The notes under the pieces are model-generated. The model had not been told where the DNA came from and ran no database searches. It saw only the letters and a program-made list of their open reading frames with translations. From contig NZ_JAUSTO010000007.1 in NCBI RefSeq assembly GCF_030812885.1, forward strand, positions 1-64,000: DNA of 64,000 nucleotides, written 5' to 3'. Source of the DNA: Moryella indoligenes. GTDB lineage: Bacteria > Bacillota > Clostridia > Lachnospirales > Lachnospiraceae. Position numbers and translations under genes: made by a program. Below, piece by piece: positions 32,193 through 42,400 of the stretch; positions within the stretch are counted from its first letter, which is position 1, and every line of letters begins with the position of its first letter.

Positions 32193-33937
32193 CAAGCCTT
32201 TCCTGTACTTGCAGTGGGTTTTGCCATCATGGACCAGTTTGTGTGGTAGATCACGAAGCCTGGAGGCCCTCCGTTCACCTTCTTTACAAAGCGCCGCTGA
32301 ATATAATCCACCTCGACCTTTTCTCCGGCGCGCCCCTTGGAGTAGTAGGCGGCGAGTCCCGCAGCCTCCTCAAATGTCCGGTCCGGAAGCTCCTGATTCC
32401 CGCACTTCACCACCACATGGGAGCCGGGAATGCCCTTTGCGTGAAACCACCAGTCGCTGCCGGATGCGAGCCGGAAGGTGATCTCCTCATTCTGGTAATT
32501 ATTTTTTCCGACATAAATATCGAAGCCGTCGCTGGACACAAAGTGCAGCGGACTGGAGATGAGCTTCTCTTTTTTTCGCCCCGCGAGATGCCGCCGCAGG
32601 TATTTGTACTCCGTCAGCTCCGCCTTGATCTGATTTAAATCACTCTCCTCAGTGGCGAGATCCAGCGCCGTGAGTATGCTGGAGAGATGCTCTGTCTCCC
32701 GGCGGGTCTTCTCGATCTCCTCGCTGACGGCCTCTTCCGTGCGCTTCAGCTTTGCGTAGCGCTCATAGTACTTCTTTGCGTTCTGTGCGGCACTGAGCTG
32801 CGCATCCAGCGGGATGCGTATCTCCCGGTTTTCATCATAGTAGTTCTCGCACACAAGCTCCCTCTCTCCCCCCTGCAGCGTATAGCCGTAGGTGTTCAGA
32901 AGATCGCCCCAGACCCGGAATTTTTCCTTCTTTTCACTGTCACGGAGCTGCTTCTCCTGAAGAATATATTTCCGCGAGCTGCGTTCCAGATGGTTCTGCA
33001 CAAGCTTTCGGAGATCTGCACTTTTCTGGCGTATCCGGTTGACGCTGTTCCGGAGTGAGTAGTAATCAAAGAGCAGCTGACTCATGGAGCTGTACTGTTT
33101 TTCTGTGTAGCCCTCCGCGTGGAAGGCCGAGAGCGGCAGCGCGGCATATTCCTCCGGCGAGCCATCCCTCAGATACATGACAGGGGAGAAGCGCCCCGCG
33201 CGGATCTCTTCCATATATAAGGAGATGATACGGAACAGCTGGCTTCGCTGCGCCCCGGAAAGTGTCTCGGCGGTCATCCGGGGCTCCAGATCCGCCTCAT
33301 GCAGAAACTCCCCTGAGAAGAGAGGGGAGATGCCGGAGAGCGTCGCGCAGATGGCGCGATCCAGAGACTGCCCTCCCGCAGCTCGCAGCGCCCCGCAGAA
33401 TTGTTCCTCCGTCATGTCGAGCGGATCCAGCTTCTTTAGCTGCTCCGGAAGGTAGTAGCTGCGTCCCGGAAGAACCTCGCGGAGAGAGCTGAGCGATGCG
33501 GGAACATGCTTCATGCTGTCTATGATGACATCGTCCGCGTCCGTAAAAATGATATTTGAGTATTTCCCCATGAGCTCCACATAGAGCCGCTTCTCCGTGA
33601 GATCTCCTAGCTCATTCAGCTGCTCTGTCTTAAAGCAGAGGATGCGCTCCAGCCCGGCCTGGCTCACCTCCGTGATGCGTCCGGAGCCGATGTGCTTTCT
33701 CAGAAGCATACAGAAGCCGGGGGCGATGAGCGGAGAAGGCTTGTTGTTCTCTGTGAGATAGATCAGCGGCAGCGCGGCGTCGGAGGAGATGAGCAGACGC
33801 CAGGCCTTCGCGTGGTTTTTAACTGTGAGAAAAAGCTCATTTTTTTCAGGCATCGCAATCTTTGAGATGTGTCCGCCCTCAATGCTTTCCTTCAGCTCCT
33901 TTACGAGAGCTGCGATGGAAATTCCATCCAGTGCCAT
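32192..33937 (-). CDS. rqcH: NFACT-family protein, RqcH-like
   Basis: 581 residues. NFACT-N domain, a coiled coil of about residues 290-440 (LRDSEKKEKF, IEKTRRETEHLSSIL), and the NFACT-R domain (DIYVGKNNYQNEEITFRLASG with DWWFHAKGIPGSHVV). RqcH binds 50S subunits jammed with peptidyl-tRNA and adds alanine tails for degradation; the same family is also annotated as fibronectin-binding. The Asp-Arg pair at 97-98, needed in Bacillus RqcH, appears here as Glu97-Arg98 (SQAGLERIL). The C-terminus is encoded at the edge of the 56-bp repeats. It faces groEL. Confidence 0.88.
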   Translation of the reverse strand: MALDGISIAALVKELKESIEGGHISKIAMPEKNELFLTVKNHAKAWRLLISSDAALPLIYLTENNKPSPLIAPGFCMLLRKHIGSGRITEVSQAGLERILCFKTEQLNELGDLTEKRLYVELMGKYSNIIFTDADDVIIDSMKHVPASLSSLREVLPGRSYYLPEQLKKLDPLDMTEEQFCGALRAAGGQSLDRAICATLSGISPLFSGEFLHEADLEPRMTAETLSGAQRSQLFRIISLYMEEIRAGRFSPVMYLRDGSPEEYAALPLSAFHAEGYTEKQYSSMSQLLFDYYSLRNSVNRIRQKSADLRKLVQNHLERSSRKYILQEKQLRDSEKKEKFRVWGDLLNTYGYTLQGGERELVCENYYDENREIRIPLDAQLSAAQNAKKYYERYAKLKRTEEAVSEEIEKTRRETEHLSSILTALDLATEESDLNQIKAELTEYKYLRRHLAGRKKEKLISSPLHFVSSDGFDIYVGKNNYQNEEITFRLASGSDWWFHAKGIPGSHVVVKCGNQELPDRTFEEAAGLAAYYSKGRAGEKVEVDYIQRRFVKKVNGGPPGFVIYHTNWSMMAKPTASTGKA

Positions 33938-33995
33938 ATAGCTTCCTTTCTTAAAGCGGGTAATGCTGATGCCCCGCGGGTATATGTATGAAGTG

Positions 33996-34024
33996 ATTAT
34001 ACCACACTGTCGCAGGACTGCGAA
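33996..34024 (-). promoter_or_regulatory. Promoter of rqcH
   Basis: On the minus strand TTCGCA, 17-bp spacer, TATAAT with an extended TGG in front. Confidence 0.6.
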
Positions 34025-34037
34025 TACAGGCTGGCAC

Positions 34038-34066
34038 TTGCAAAGTATGCAGAAATGTTGTATAAG
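34038..34066 (+). promoter_or_regulatory. Promoter of topA
   Basis: TTGCAA (34038-34043), 17-bp spacer, TATAAG (34061-34066). It diverges from the rqcH promoter. Confidence 0.65.
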
Positions 34067-34152
34067 TCTCCTCGAACTGTCTTTGCGCGAAGAGCCCCGC
34101 AGTGGATTCGTGCAATTATCAAATAAATAGTAGAAATGGAGTATGTAGTTTT

Positions 34153-36234
34153 ATGGCTTCAAATCTTGTTATCGTTGAGTCTCCCGCAAAGGTGAAGACC
34201 ATCAAAAAGTTTCTGGGCAGCAATTATATCGTGGACGCGAGTAATGGTCATGTCCGCGATCTGCCGAAATCACAGCTGGGGATCGATGTGGAGCACGGCT
34301 ATGAGCCGAAGTATATCACGATCCGGGGCAAGGGAGATGTGCTTGCCAAGCTCAGAAAAGAAGTAAAAAAGGCGGATAAGATCTATCTCGCGACGGACCC
34401 GGACCGCGAGGGCGAGGCGATCAGCTGGCATCTCATGAAGGCCCTGAAGCTGGACGAGACCGATAAAAAGGTATGCCGCATCACCTTCAATGAGATCACA
34501 AAGAACGCAGTGCGCGAGTCCCTGAAGCATCCCCGGGAGCTCGATATGGATCTCGTGGACGCGCAGCAGACCCGCCGTATACTGGATCGAATGGTGGGCT
34601 ATCGCATCAGCCCTCTCCTCTGGGCCAAGGTAAAGCGCGGCCTCTCCGCCGGACGTGTGCAGTCTGTCGCGCTCCGCATGATCTGCGACAGAGAGGCAGA
34701 GATTGAGGCCTTCATCCCGCAGGAGTACTGGTCGCTGGAGGCAGAGCTCCTGCCGGAGGGGATGAAGAAGCCGCTCACAGCGAAATACTATGGAAAAGAC
34801 GGTGTGAAGGCGGAATTAAAGACAGAGGCGGACTGTCTCGCAGTCATCGCTGACTGCGGCAGACAGGAGTTTACTGTGCAGGAGATCCGTCGCAGCGAGC
34901 GCATCCGCAGAGCGCCGCTTCCCTTTACGACCTCCACACTGCAGCAGGAGGCCAGCAAGACACTGAATTTCTCCACACAGAAGACCATGCGCATTGCGCA
35001 GCAGCTCTACGAGGGAGTCGAGATCAAGGGGCGCGGAACCATCGCCCTCATCACCTATCTTCGAACCGACAGCACCCGCGTCGCGGAGGAGGCGGACAGC
35101 GCGGCGAGGCAGTATATCGCAGAGCATTTCGGAGAGAACTATGTCGCAGAGCAGCAGCGAAGTGCAAAGGGACAGCAGAAGATACAGGACGCACATGAGG
35201 CGATACGCCCTGTCAATATGCAGCTTTCTCCGGCGGAGGTGAAGCCCTCTCTTTCGCGCGACCAGTTCCGTCTCTATCAGCTCATCTGGAAGCGCTTCAC
35301 GGCGAGCCGCATGAAGCCGGCGGTCTATGCCACCATTTCCGTAAAGACCGGCTGCGCCGGACACAGCTTCCAGCTCTCCGGATCCTCTCTGAAGTTCCCG
35401 GGCTTTATGGACGTGTACACAGATGGCGATGAGGAGAAGAACAGTGCGAACGCGGCACTCTCAAAGCTTTTAGAGGGCCAGAAGCTGAAGAAAATCGCCT
35501 TTCAGAAGGAGCAGCACTTCACCCAGCCCCCGGCGCACTATACCGAGGCCAGCCTTGTAAAGGCGATGGAGGAGCAGGGCATCGGCAGACCGAGCACCTA
35601 TGCGCCGACGATCACCACCATATTGGCGCGTCGCTATGTCACCAAGGAACAGAAAAATCTCTATGTGACCGAGCTGGGACAGGTCGTAAACCGGATGATG
35701 GTGGATTCCTTCCCGGCGGTCGTTGACCCGAGCTTCACAGCGAATCTCGAGCAGCTTCTGGATTCCGTCGGTGAGGGGAAAACTGCCTGGAAGACCGTGG
35801 TGGAGAATTTCTACCCCGATCTGGATGAGGCGGTGCAGAGGGCGGAGAAGACCCTGGAGAGCGTCAAAATCGCGGATGAGGAGAGCGATGAGCTCTGTGA
35901 GCTCTGCGGCCGGCGCATGGTCATAAAGTACGGCCCGCACGGCAAGTTCCTCGCCTGCCCGGGCTTTCCGGATTGCAGAAACACCAAGCCCTATTTTGAG
36001 AAGATCGGCGTGAAGTGCCCGAAGTGCGGCGGAGAGCTGGTCTTAAAGCGCAGCAAGAAGGGGCGCATTTACTACGGCTGTGAGAACAGTCCGGACTGTG
36101 ATTTCATGAGCTGGGCGCGCCCGGTGGCAAAGCCCTGCCCGGTCTGCGGAAGCTACATGGTGCTGCGGGGCAGCAGGCATCTCTGCTCAAACACTGCCTG
36201 CGGGCACAGTGAAAATGCCGCGTCTGAGGAATAA
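34153..36234 (+). CDS. topA: DNA topoisomerase I
   Basis: 693 residues from the ATG at 34153 (MASNLVIVESPAKVKTI); an in-frame ATG at 34102 would add an unrelated leader. It relaxes negative supercoils. TOPRIM domain (VIVESPAKVKTIKKFLG, ATDPDREGEAISWH), active Tyr in TYLRTDSTR around residue 300, and three C-terminal four-Cys zinc ribbons (CELCGRR...CPGFPDC, CPKCGGE...CENSPDC, CPVCGSY...CSNTAC). It is followed by codY after a gap with its own promoter. Confidence 0.97.
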   Translation: MASNLVIVESPAKVKTIKKFLGSNYIVDASNGHVRDLPKSQLGIDVEHGYEPKYITIRGKGDVLAKLRKEVKKADKIYLATDPDREGEAISWHLMKALKLDETDKKVCRITFNEITKNAVRESLKHPRELDMDLVDAQQTRRILDRMVGYRISPLLWAKVKRGLSAGRVQSVALRMICDREAEIEAFIPQEYWSLEAELLPEGMKKPLTAKYYGKDGVKAELKTEADCLAVIADCGRQEFTVQEIRRSERIRRAPLPFTTSTLQQEASKTLNFSTQKTMRIAQQLYEGVEIKGRGTIALITYLRTDSTRVAEEADSAARQYIAEHFGENYVAEQQRSAKGQQKIQDAHEAIRPVNMQLSPAEVKPSLSRDQFRLYQLIWKRFTASRMKPAVYATISVKTGCAGHSFQLSGSSLKFPGFMDVYTDGDEEKNSANAALSKLLEGQKLKKIAFQKEQHFTQPPAHYTEASLVKAMEEQGIGRPSTYAPTITTILARRYVTKEQKNLYVTELGQVVNRMMVDSFPAVVDPSFTANLEQLLDSVGEGKTAWKTVVENFYPDLDEAVQRAEKTLESVKIADEESDELCELCGRRMVIKYGPHGKFLACPGFPDCRNTKPYFEKIGVKCPKCGGELVLKRSKKGRIYYGCENSPDCDFMSWARPVAKPCPVCGSYMVLRGSRHLCSNTACGHSENAASEE

Positions 36235-36259
36235 ATCCCGGAAGAGGCGGGAATACCAC

Positions 36260-36288
36260 TTGTAGCCTCCGACAAATCGTGTTAAAAT
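36260..36288 (+). promoter_or_regulatory. Promoter of codY
   Basis: TTGTAG, 17-bp spacer, TAAAAT (36283-36288). About 100 bp of leader follows. Confidence 0.45.
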
Positions 36289-36387
36289 CTGAAAGCGACA
36301 CTGAAAGTAAGAGAATTCAGCTTTGTTTTTCGTCAGTTCTGCTCTGTATCGGCACAACCGGGGTAAGACATCGCAGCGGAGGAGAAA

Positions 36388-37191
36388 ATGAGCGTACAAT
36401 TACTTGATAAGACAAGAAAAATCAATCAACTGCTTCAGAACAGCAATTCGAGCAAGGTGATCTTCAGCGATATCTGTGAGATCCTGAGCGAGATCCTCGA
36501 GGGCAGCGCACTTGTGATCAGCAAGAAGGGCAAGATACTCGGAGAGGGCAAGCATGAGAAGAAGGATGAGCTCGGCACACTGATGCCCGAGACTCTCGGA
36601 GAGTTTGTGGATCCGCTTTTGAATGAGCGTCTTCTCTCCATACTCTCGACCAAGGAGAATGTAAATCTCGAGACTTTGGGCTTTGATATGGACGCAGTGC
36701 AGACGCATCAGGCGATCGTGTCACCCGTCTTCATCGCGGGCGAGCGTCTCGGCACGCTCTTTGCCTACCGCATCGGCGGCGGCTTTGACATCGACGACAT
36801 CATCATCAGCGAGTACGCCGCAACCGTCATCGGCATGGCGATGCGTCAGAGCGTAAATGAGGAGTATGCGGAGGAGAACCGGAAGATACAGATTGTCCGC
36901 GGCGCCATCTCCACGCTGAGCTTCTCCGAGATGGAGGCAGTCACGCATATCTTCAGCGAGCTGAAGGGGAACGAGGGCATACTTGTGGCGAGCAAGATCG
37001 CAGACCGCGTCGGCATCACCCGCTCTGTCATTGTCAATGCGCTGAGGAAGTTTGAGAGCGCGGGCGTCATCGAGAGCCGTTCCAGCGGCATGCGAGGCAC
37101 CTACATCAAGGTACTGAACGACGCAGTGTTTGATGAGATCAATAAAGTCAGCGCAAAGGGCGGCAGGACAAAGCAGAGCGCGCAGCTCTGA
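36388..37191 (+). CDS. codY: GTP/isoleucine-sensing regulator CodY
   Basis: 267 residues, complete. A global repressor of amino-acid and carbon genes when nutrients are plentiful. N-terminal GAF domain (VQLLDKTRKINQLLQ, then the ligand pocket), and a C-terminal winged HTH: LVASKIADRVGITRSVIVNA followed by LRKFESAGVIESRSSGMRG. GGAGGAG precedes the ATG. No CodY box was searched for. Confidence 0.96.
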   Translation: MSVQLLDKTRKINQLLQNSNSSKVIFSDICEILSEILEGSALVISKKGKILGEGKHEKKDELGTLMPETLGEFVDPLLNERLLSILSTKENVNLETLGFDMDAVQTHQAIVSPVFIAGERLGTLFAYRIGGGFDIDDIIISEYAATVIGMAMRQSVNEEYAEENRKIQIVRGAISTLSFSEMEAVTHIFSELKGNEGILVASKIADRVGITRSVIVNALRKFESAGVIESRSSGMRGTYIKVLNDAVFDEINKVSAKGGRTKQSAQL

Positions 37192-37269
37192 GCATCGGTG
37201 TTTTCGCCGGCAGCTCTCTGCTGATGCGGATCATGCCAAAAAAGAGCCGGAAACTTTCGGCTTTCAGGC

Positions 37270-37298
37270 TTGTTGCCGTGATGATTTTATGATATATT
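37270..37298 (+). promoter_or_regulatory. Promoter of rpsB-tsf
   Basis: TTGTTG (37270-37275), 17-bp spacer, TATATT (37293-37298), leaving a leader of about 120 nt. An S2 autoregulatory site may be there, but I could not define it. Confidence 0.5.
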
Positions 37299-37424
37299 TA
37301 CAAAGTTGCAGGCTCCGAAGAGCCAAAAGACACGTTCGCGGATCGAGGCGCAGGTGCTGCTTACCCGGCAGTCGTGCCGTGAGAGGAAACGGACGGATGA
37401 AAAAACCTCAGGAGGTATAGTAAA

Positions 37425-38192
<768 letters not shown>

Positions 38193-38291
38193 GAGCCTGA
38201 AAAAATATAAATCACTGTGGATACTACAGGTGCGGGAGGAAGAAGTTCCGCCCGCATCTTACAGTTAAGCAAGCGATAAGGAGAAAACAAA

Positions 38292-39227
38292 ATGGCAGTA
38301 ACAGCAGCAATGGTAAAGGAACTCAGAGAGGCAACCGGCGCCGGAATGATGGACTGCAAGAAGGCTCTTGCGGCGACCGAGGGAGATATGGAGAAGGCGA
38401 TCGACTTCCTTCGCGAGAAGGGACTGGCCGGCGCACAGAAGAAGGCCGGAAGAATCGCGGCTGAGGGCATGGTAGAGGCGCTTGTCTCCGAGTGCGGACA
38501 CGACGCGGTTGTCGTTGAGGTCAATGCAGAGACCGATTTTGTCGCAAAGAACGAGAAGTTCCGCGGCTATGTCGCAGAGGTCGCAAAGCAGGCACTCACC
38601 ACCGGCGCGGCAGATCTCGAGGCTTTCTTTGCAGAGCCCTGGGCGGGCGATACCGCCCTCACCGTGAAGGAGCAGCTCTCCAGCATGATCTCCATCATCG
38701 GAGAGAACATGAACATCCGCCGCTTCCGGCAGATGCACGAGGAGAATGGCTTCATTGAGTCCTATATCCATGCCGGCGGGAAGATCGGCGTTCTTGTGGA
38801 CATTGAGTCCGATGTTGTGAACGATGCGGTTCATGAGATGGCAAAGAACATCGCGATGCAGGTGGCAGCGCTGAAGCCGCTCTACACCAGTGACGCTGAG
38901 GTGGATCAGGCTTATCTCGAGAAGGAGAGAGAGATCCTCGCCTCCCAGATTGCAAACGATCCGAAGATGGCCGGAAAGCCGGAGAAGGTGATTCAGGGCG
39001 CAGTTCAGGGCCGCCTTGCGAAGGAGCTGAAGGAGATCTGCCTTCTGGATCAGGCCTATGTGAAGGCGGAGGACAGCAAGCAGACCGTTGCACAGTACGC
39101 TGCCTCTGTCGCAAAGGCGAACAATGCGAAGATCACAGTCAGGGGCTTTGTCCGCTACGAGACCGGAGAGGGCCTCGAGCACAAGTCTGAGAACTTCGCT
39201 GAGGAAGTTGCAAAACAGATGAAGTAA
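38292..39227 (+). CDS. tsf: Elongation factor Ts
   Basis: 311 residues, complete. It recycles EF-Tu by GDP release. N-terminal UBA domain (VKELREATGAGMMDCKKAL), then TDFVAKNEKF (Asp-Phe pair that inserts into EF-Tu), and coiled-coil and C-terminal modules. AAGGAG precedes the ATG. A G+C hairpin (TGCGGG/CCCGCA, about 38230-38255) lies between rpsB and tsf and may tune the ratio. Confidence 0.97.
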   Translation: MAVTAAMVKELREATGAGMMDCKKALAATEGDMEKAIDFLREKGLAGAQKKAGRIAAEGMVEALVSECGHDAVVVEVNAETDFVAKNEKFRGYVAEVAKQALTTGAADLEAFFAEPWAGDTALTVKEQLSSMISIIGENMNIRRFRQMHEENGFIESYIHAGGKIGVLVDIESDVVNDAVHEMAKNIAMQVAALKPLYTSDAEVDQAYLEKEREILASQIANDPKMAGKPEKVIQGAVQGRLAKELKEICLLDQAYVKAEDSKQTVAQYAASVAKANNAKITVRGFVRYETGEGLEHKSENFAEEVAKQMK

Positions 39228-39240
39228 ATGTTACAGAAGC

Positions 39241-39272
39241 AGAGAGAGCCGGACGGAACCCCGGCTCTCTCT
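39241..39272 (+). terminator. tsf terminator
   Basis: A 12-bp stem AGAGAGAGCCGG / CCGGCTCTCTCT with an 8-base loop. The U-tract is weak. Confidence 0.6.
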
Positions 39273-39338
39273 GCATCTGTGGGTGTCTGCGGATCGGCGA
39301 AAATATTTTGAAAATCTTAAGAAAAGCGGGATGAAGGA

Positions 39339-39367
39339 TTGCAAGTAACATATGTTTAGAGTATGAT
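39339..39367 (+). promoter_or_regulatory. Promoter of the LPXTG protein gene
   Basis: TTGCAA, 17-bp spacer, TATGAT (39362-39367). Confidence 0.65.
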
Positions 39368-39412
39368 TAGATCAACTATATATAAATAATTCCTGTTATA
39401 GGAGGTGATAGA

Positions 39413-42400
39413 GTGAAACGAAAATTAATGGCATTCATCATGTCGCTGATGATGCTCCTGACGGCGGTGCCGGTGAACGGACTGACGGCATGGGCGGCTG
39501 GCGACAAAGCAACTGTTAATCTAGATACTGCGACAAAAGCAAAAGCAATAGATATAAATGCAGATTCAAATGGGATTACAGTTTTTGATACTGAGATAAA
39601 AGGAACAATAGAAGTTAAAGTTTCTGTTACAGATATGCTCAGTAGTGTTATAGGTACAGTAGACGCAGCGGTAGGTTTCGGGGCGGGAGGAGCTTTCGTT
39701 ACTCGAAAGGCAGCAGATTCTGTGCCCCTTGAGTTTAAATTGCCTTCGGGTTTAAAAGTAGACAGCATCACCCCTATAAAGGATTCTAAGATTTTAGTGG
39801 CGTCGGAACTAGGGAAAGAAGACGCTTACATCAAAGCTTCCACTATAACAGATAATACTGCAATCGGCTATATTAACTTTGCGGGCGGTTCGGACGCTTC
39901 CGTGTTAGATCTGAACACACTCAGTCAATACTATAAGGCTGACAAGACGCATGGAAAAGGGGATATTGGTTTCATAGTCAAGTATTCAGGGACTGTTCCG
40001 GCGGGGACAAAAGTTTCGGAGTATAAAGCAAGCATCAGCGGCACGGACAAATCTTTTAGGTTTGGAAGGTGGGTACGAACTTCTGTGGCATTCGCTCCCT
40101 CCTCTGTTCAGCGGGAGCTGCTGAATGCAGTTAAGCCCAATAGAATTCCTCTTAATGGAGATCCTCTCGAGGGTGATCTTTTGGTAAGGAAGAGCGGAGA
40201 AGAGGATTATAACACGGAGAGCGATGAGGCGTTTCCTGTAAGGCCGGGTCAAAAGCTGGATATTCAGGCGCTTCTGGATGTCTCACCTGTGCAGAAGCAG
40301 ATGGAGGACATTGAAAAAGATAAATTAGCTGGTTTGACAGCGGAAGAGTTGGTGGAAGCCAGAAAAACCATGCTACTGAAAGATACAGAGAGTAGTTTTG
40401 TTACGACATTTGCGGTGCCGGAGGGACTTGCCTTCCCGAAGGAAGTAACTGCCTATAAGCTGACCAGCCAGAAAGATGGCGCAGATACTGCGAAATTTGT
40501 TCTGGAGAATCCGGTGGTCACGGATACTCAAGTCACCCTTACCATGAAGTTTGAGGGAGATAAGATCACAACTTATGCGGATCTCTATGAGGCAATTCAT
40601 GATAACACTCTTCCGCAGCTGAAACTTGATGTGAGCGGAGTCGCAGTGGCAAACGATGCACAGGGGACATTGAAGCTCACTGGAGAAGTGAAGGGATCCA
40701 TGAGTTCCCTTGCTACCCTAAGTGGAAACAGTTTTTATCCTGAGATCACCTGGGCCAGCGCAAAGCAGAAAGCGGGCGGAGCGGACGCTGAGAATCCAAA
40801 CAATCTGGATCAGATTTCTCTCACCCTTCTGGTGGACGGAGCGCCAAATGCAGAGATTTTTGGCGATATCCTTGTGGCAAAGTATGGCAGCGAGGATTTC
40901 GATACAGAGCATGACGCGTTCTTCCCGGTGAAGGCAGGAGATAAGCTGACCTACAAGGCGACCCTCGATGTCAGCGGCATTCAGGAGCAGATGAAGAAAG
41001 TTGAGGAGCTCAAGGCCAAGGGCAAGAAGGGCGAGGAGCTGACTGCCTTCCTGAATTCCATCAAGCTGAAAGATACCGAGAGTAAGTTCACAGTTACGAT
41101 TCAGTACGACGAGGGGCTTGAATTCCCCAAAGACGATAAGAAATATTCTTTTGCAGGAAGCTCTGCTTTTAAGCTCAACACCGTAGAGGTAAAACCAGAA
41201 ACAGGTATAGTCACACTCACGATAGAACTGGTTGATGGCGATGCAAAGACAAGCTATGCGGCGCTCTCCAAGGCGATTCAGGAGAATACGGAGAAGATTC
41301 TGACACTCACCGTTGAGGGAGTGGAGGTCGCTGAAGATGTTCTGGAGAACCAACTGCTGAAGACCGTCGGAACAGTGAAAGGCTCTATGAAGGCAAATGC
41401 GTACAAAGGGGATGACCCATCAAATGCGCAGCCATTCAACTTTGACTGGGTTGCTAAGCAGGATACAACGATTCCTGACGAGGGTGGCAACTCTAAGGAC
41501 GGAACCGATTTTAAACTGAAGGATAACAATCCATACGGAACCATTCAGCTGACCGTTGAGACCCTGAAGGTTCAGGAGGCTCCTACGCAGTACCTGCCGA
41601 CAGATATCCTTGTGCAGCGAGACAGCGATACAGAGTTTGATACGGAGCACAAGGCTGTTTACCCCGTGAACCGCGGCGACCTTCTGAATTATCAGGCGAT
41701 TGTGGATGTGAGCAGCATCAAGAAGCAGATGGGGGAGATTGAAGAACAGTATCACAAACTGTCCCCGGACGTTCAGCAGGAGATCAGCCTCTCTGATACG
41801 GAGAGCAGCTTTCACGTCGATGTAAAAATCGATCCGGGCCTCATCTTCCCGACAGACAGCGCGGCCTATGAGCTGAAGACAGGCAGCGGCAGCGAGGAGA
41901 GCTTTGAGATTGACGGCGCACCGACCGTTAAAAATAATAAGCTTCATATCGACATGAAGCTGAAGGACGCGAAGGGCATCAAGACCTACGCGGAGCTCGC
42001 TCGTCGCATCAAGGAAGCGACTGCAGATATTCTCACTCTCAACATCAGGGGCGTGAAGGTCGCGGAGGCTCCGGAGGCGGCTAGACAGCTGACAGTGAAG
42101 GCCACACTGGACGGTTCCATGTCCTCCACTGCGAAGTTTGGCAACAACGTGATTCCCTTCCGCTTCAGCTGGCGCGGCGTGCAGGCAGACGGCATCAATT
42201 CTGAGCTTCTCAAGGAAGACGGAACCGACTGGATTCTCAGAGATAAGTCTGACGATGAGAAGCAGTGGATATGGCTGACAGTAGCGGTTCGTGACACCAC
42301 AGGCATCCTGAACATCAAGAAGGTCGTCGTCGGAAAGGACGGCGAGGAGCAGAATAATACAGATAAGTTCCCGGTGCGCGTGTGGCTTGATGCGCTTCCG

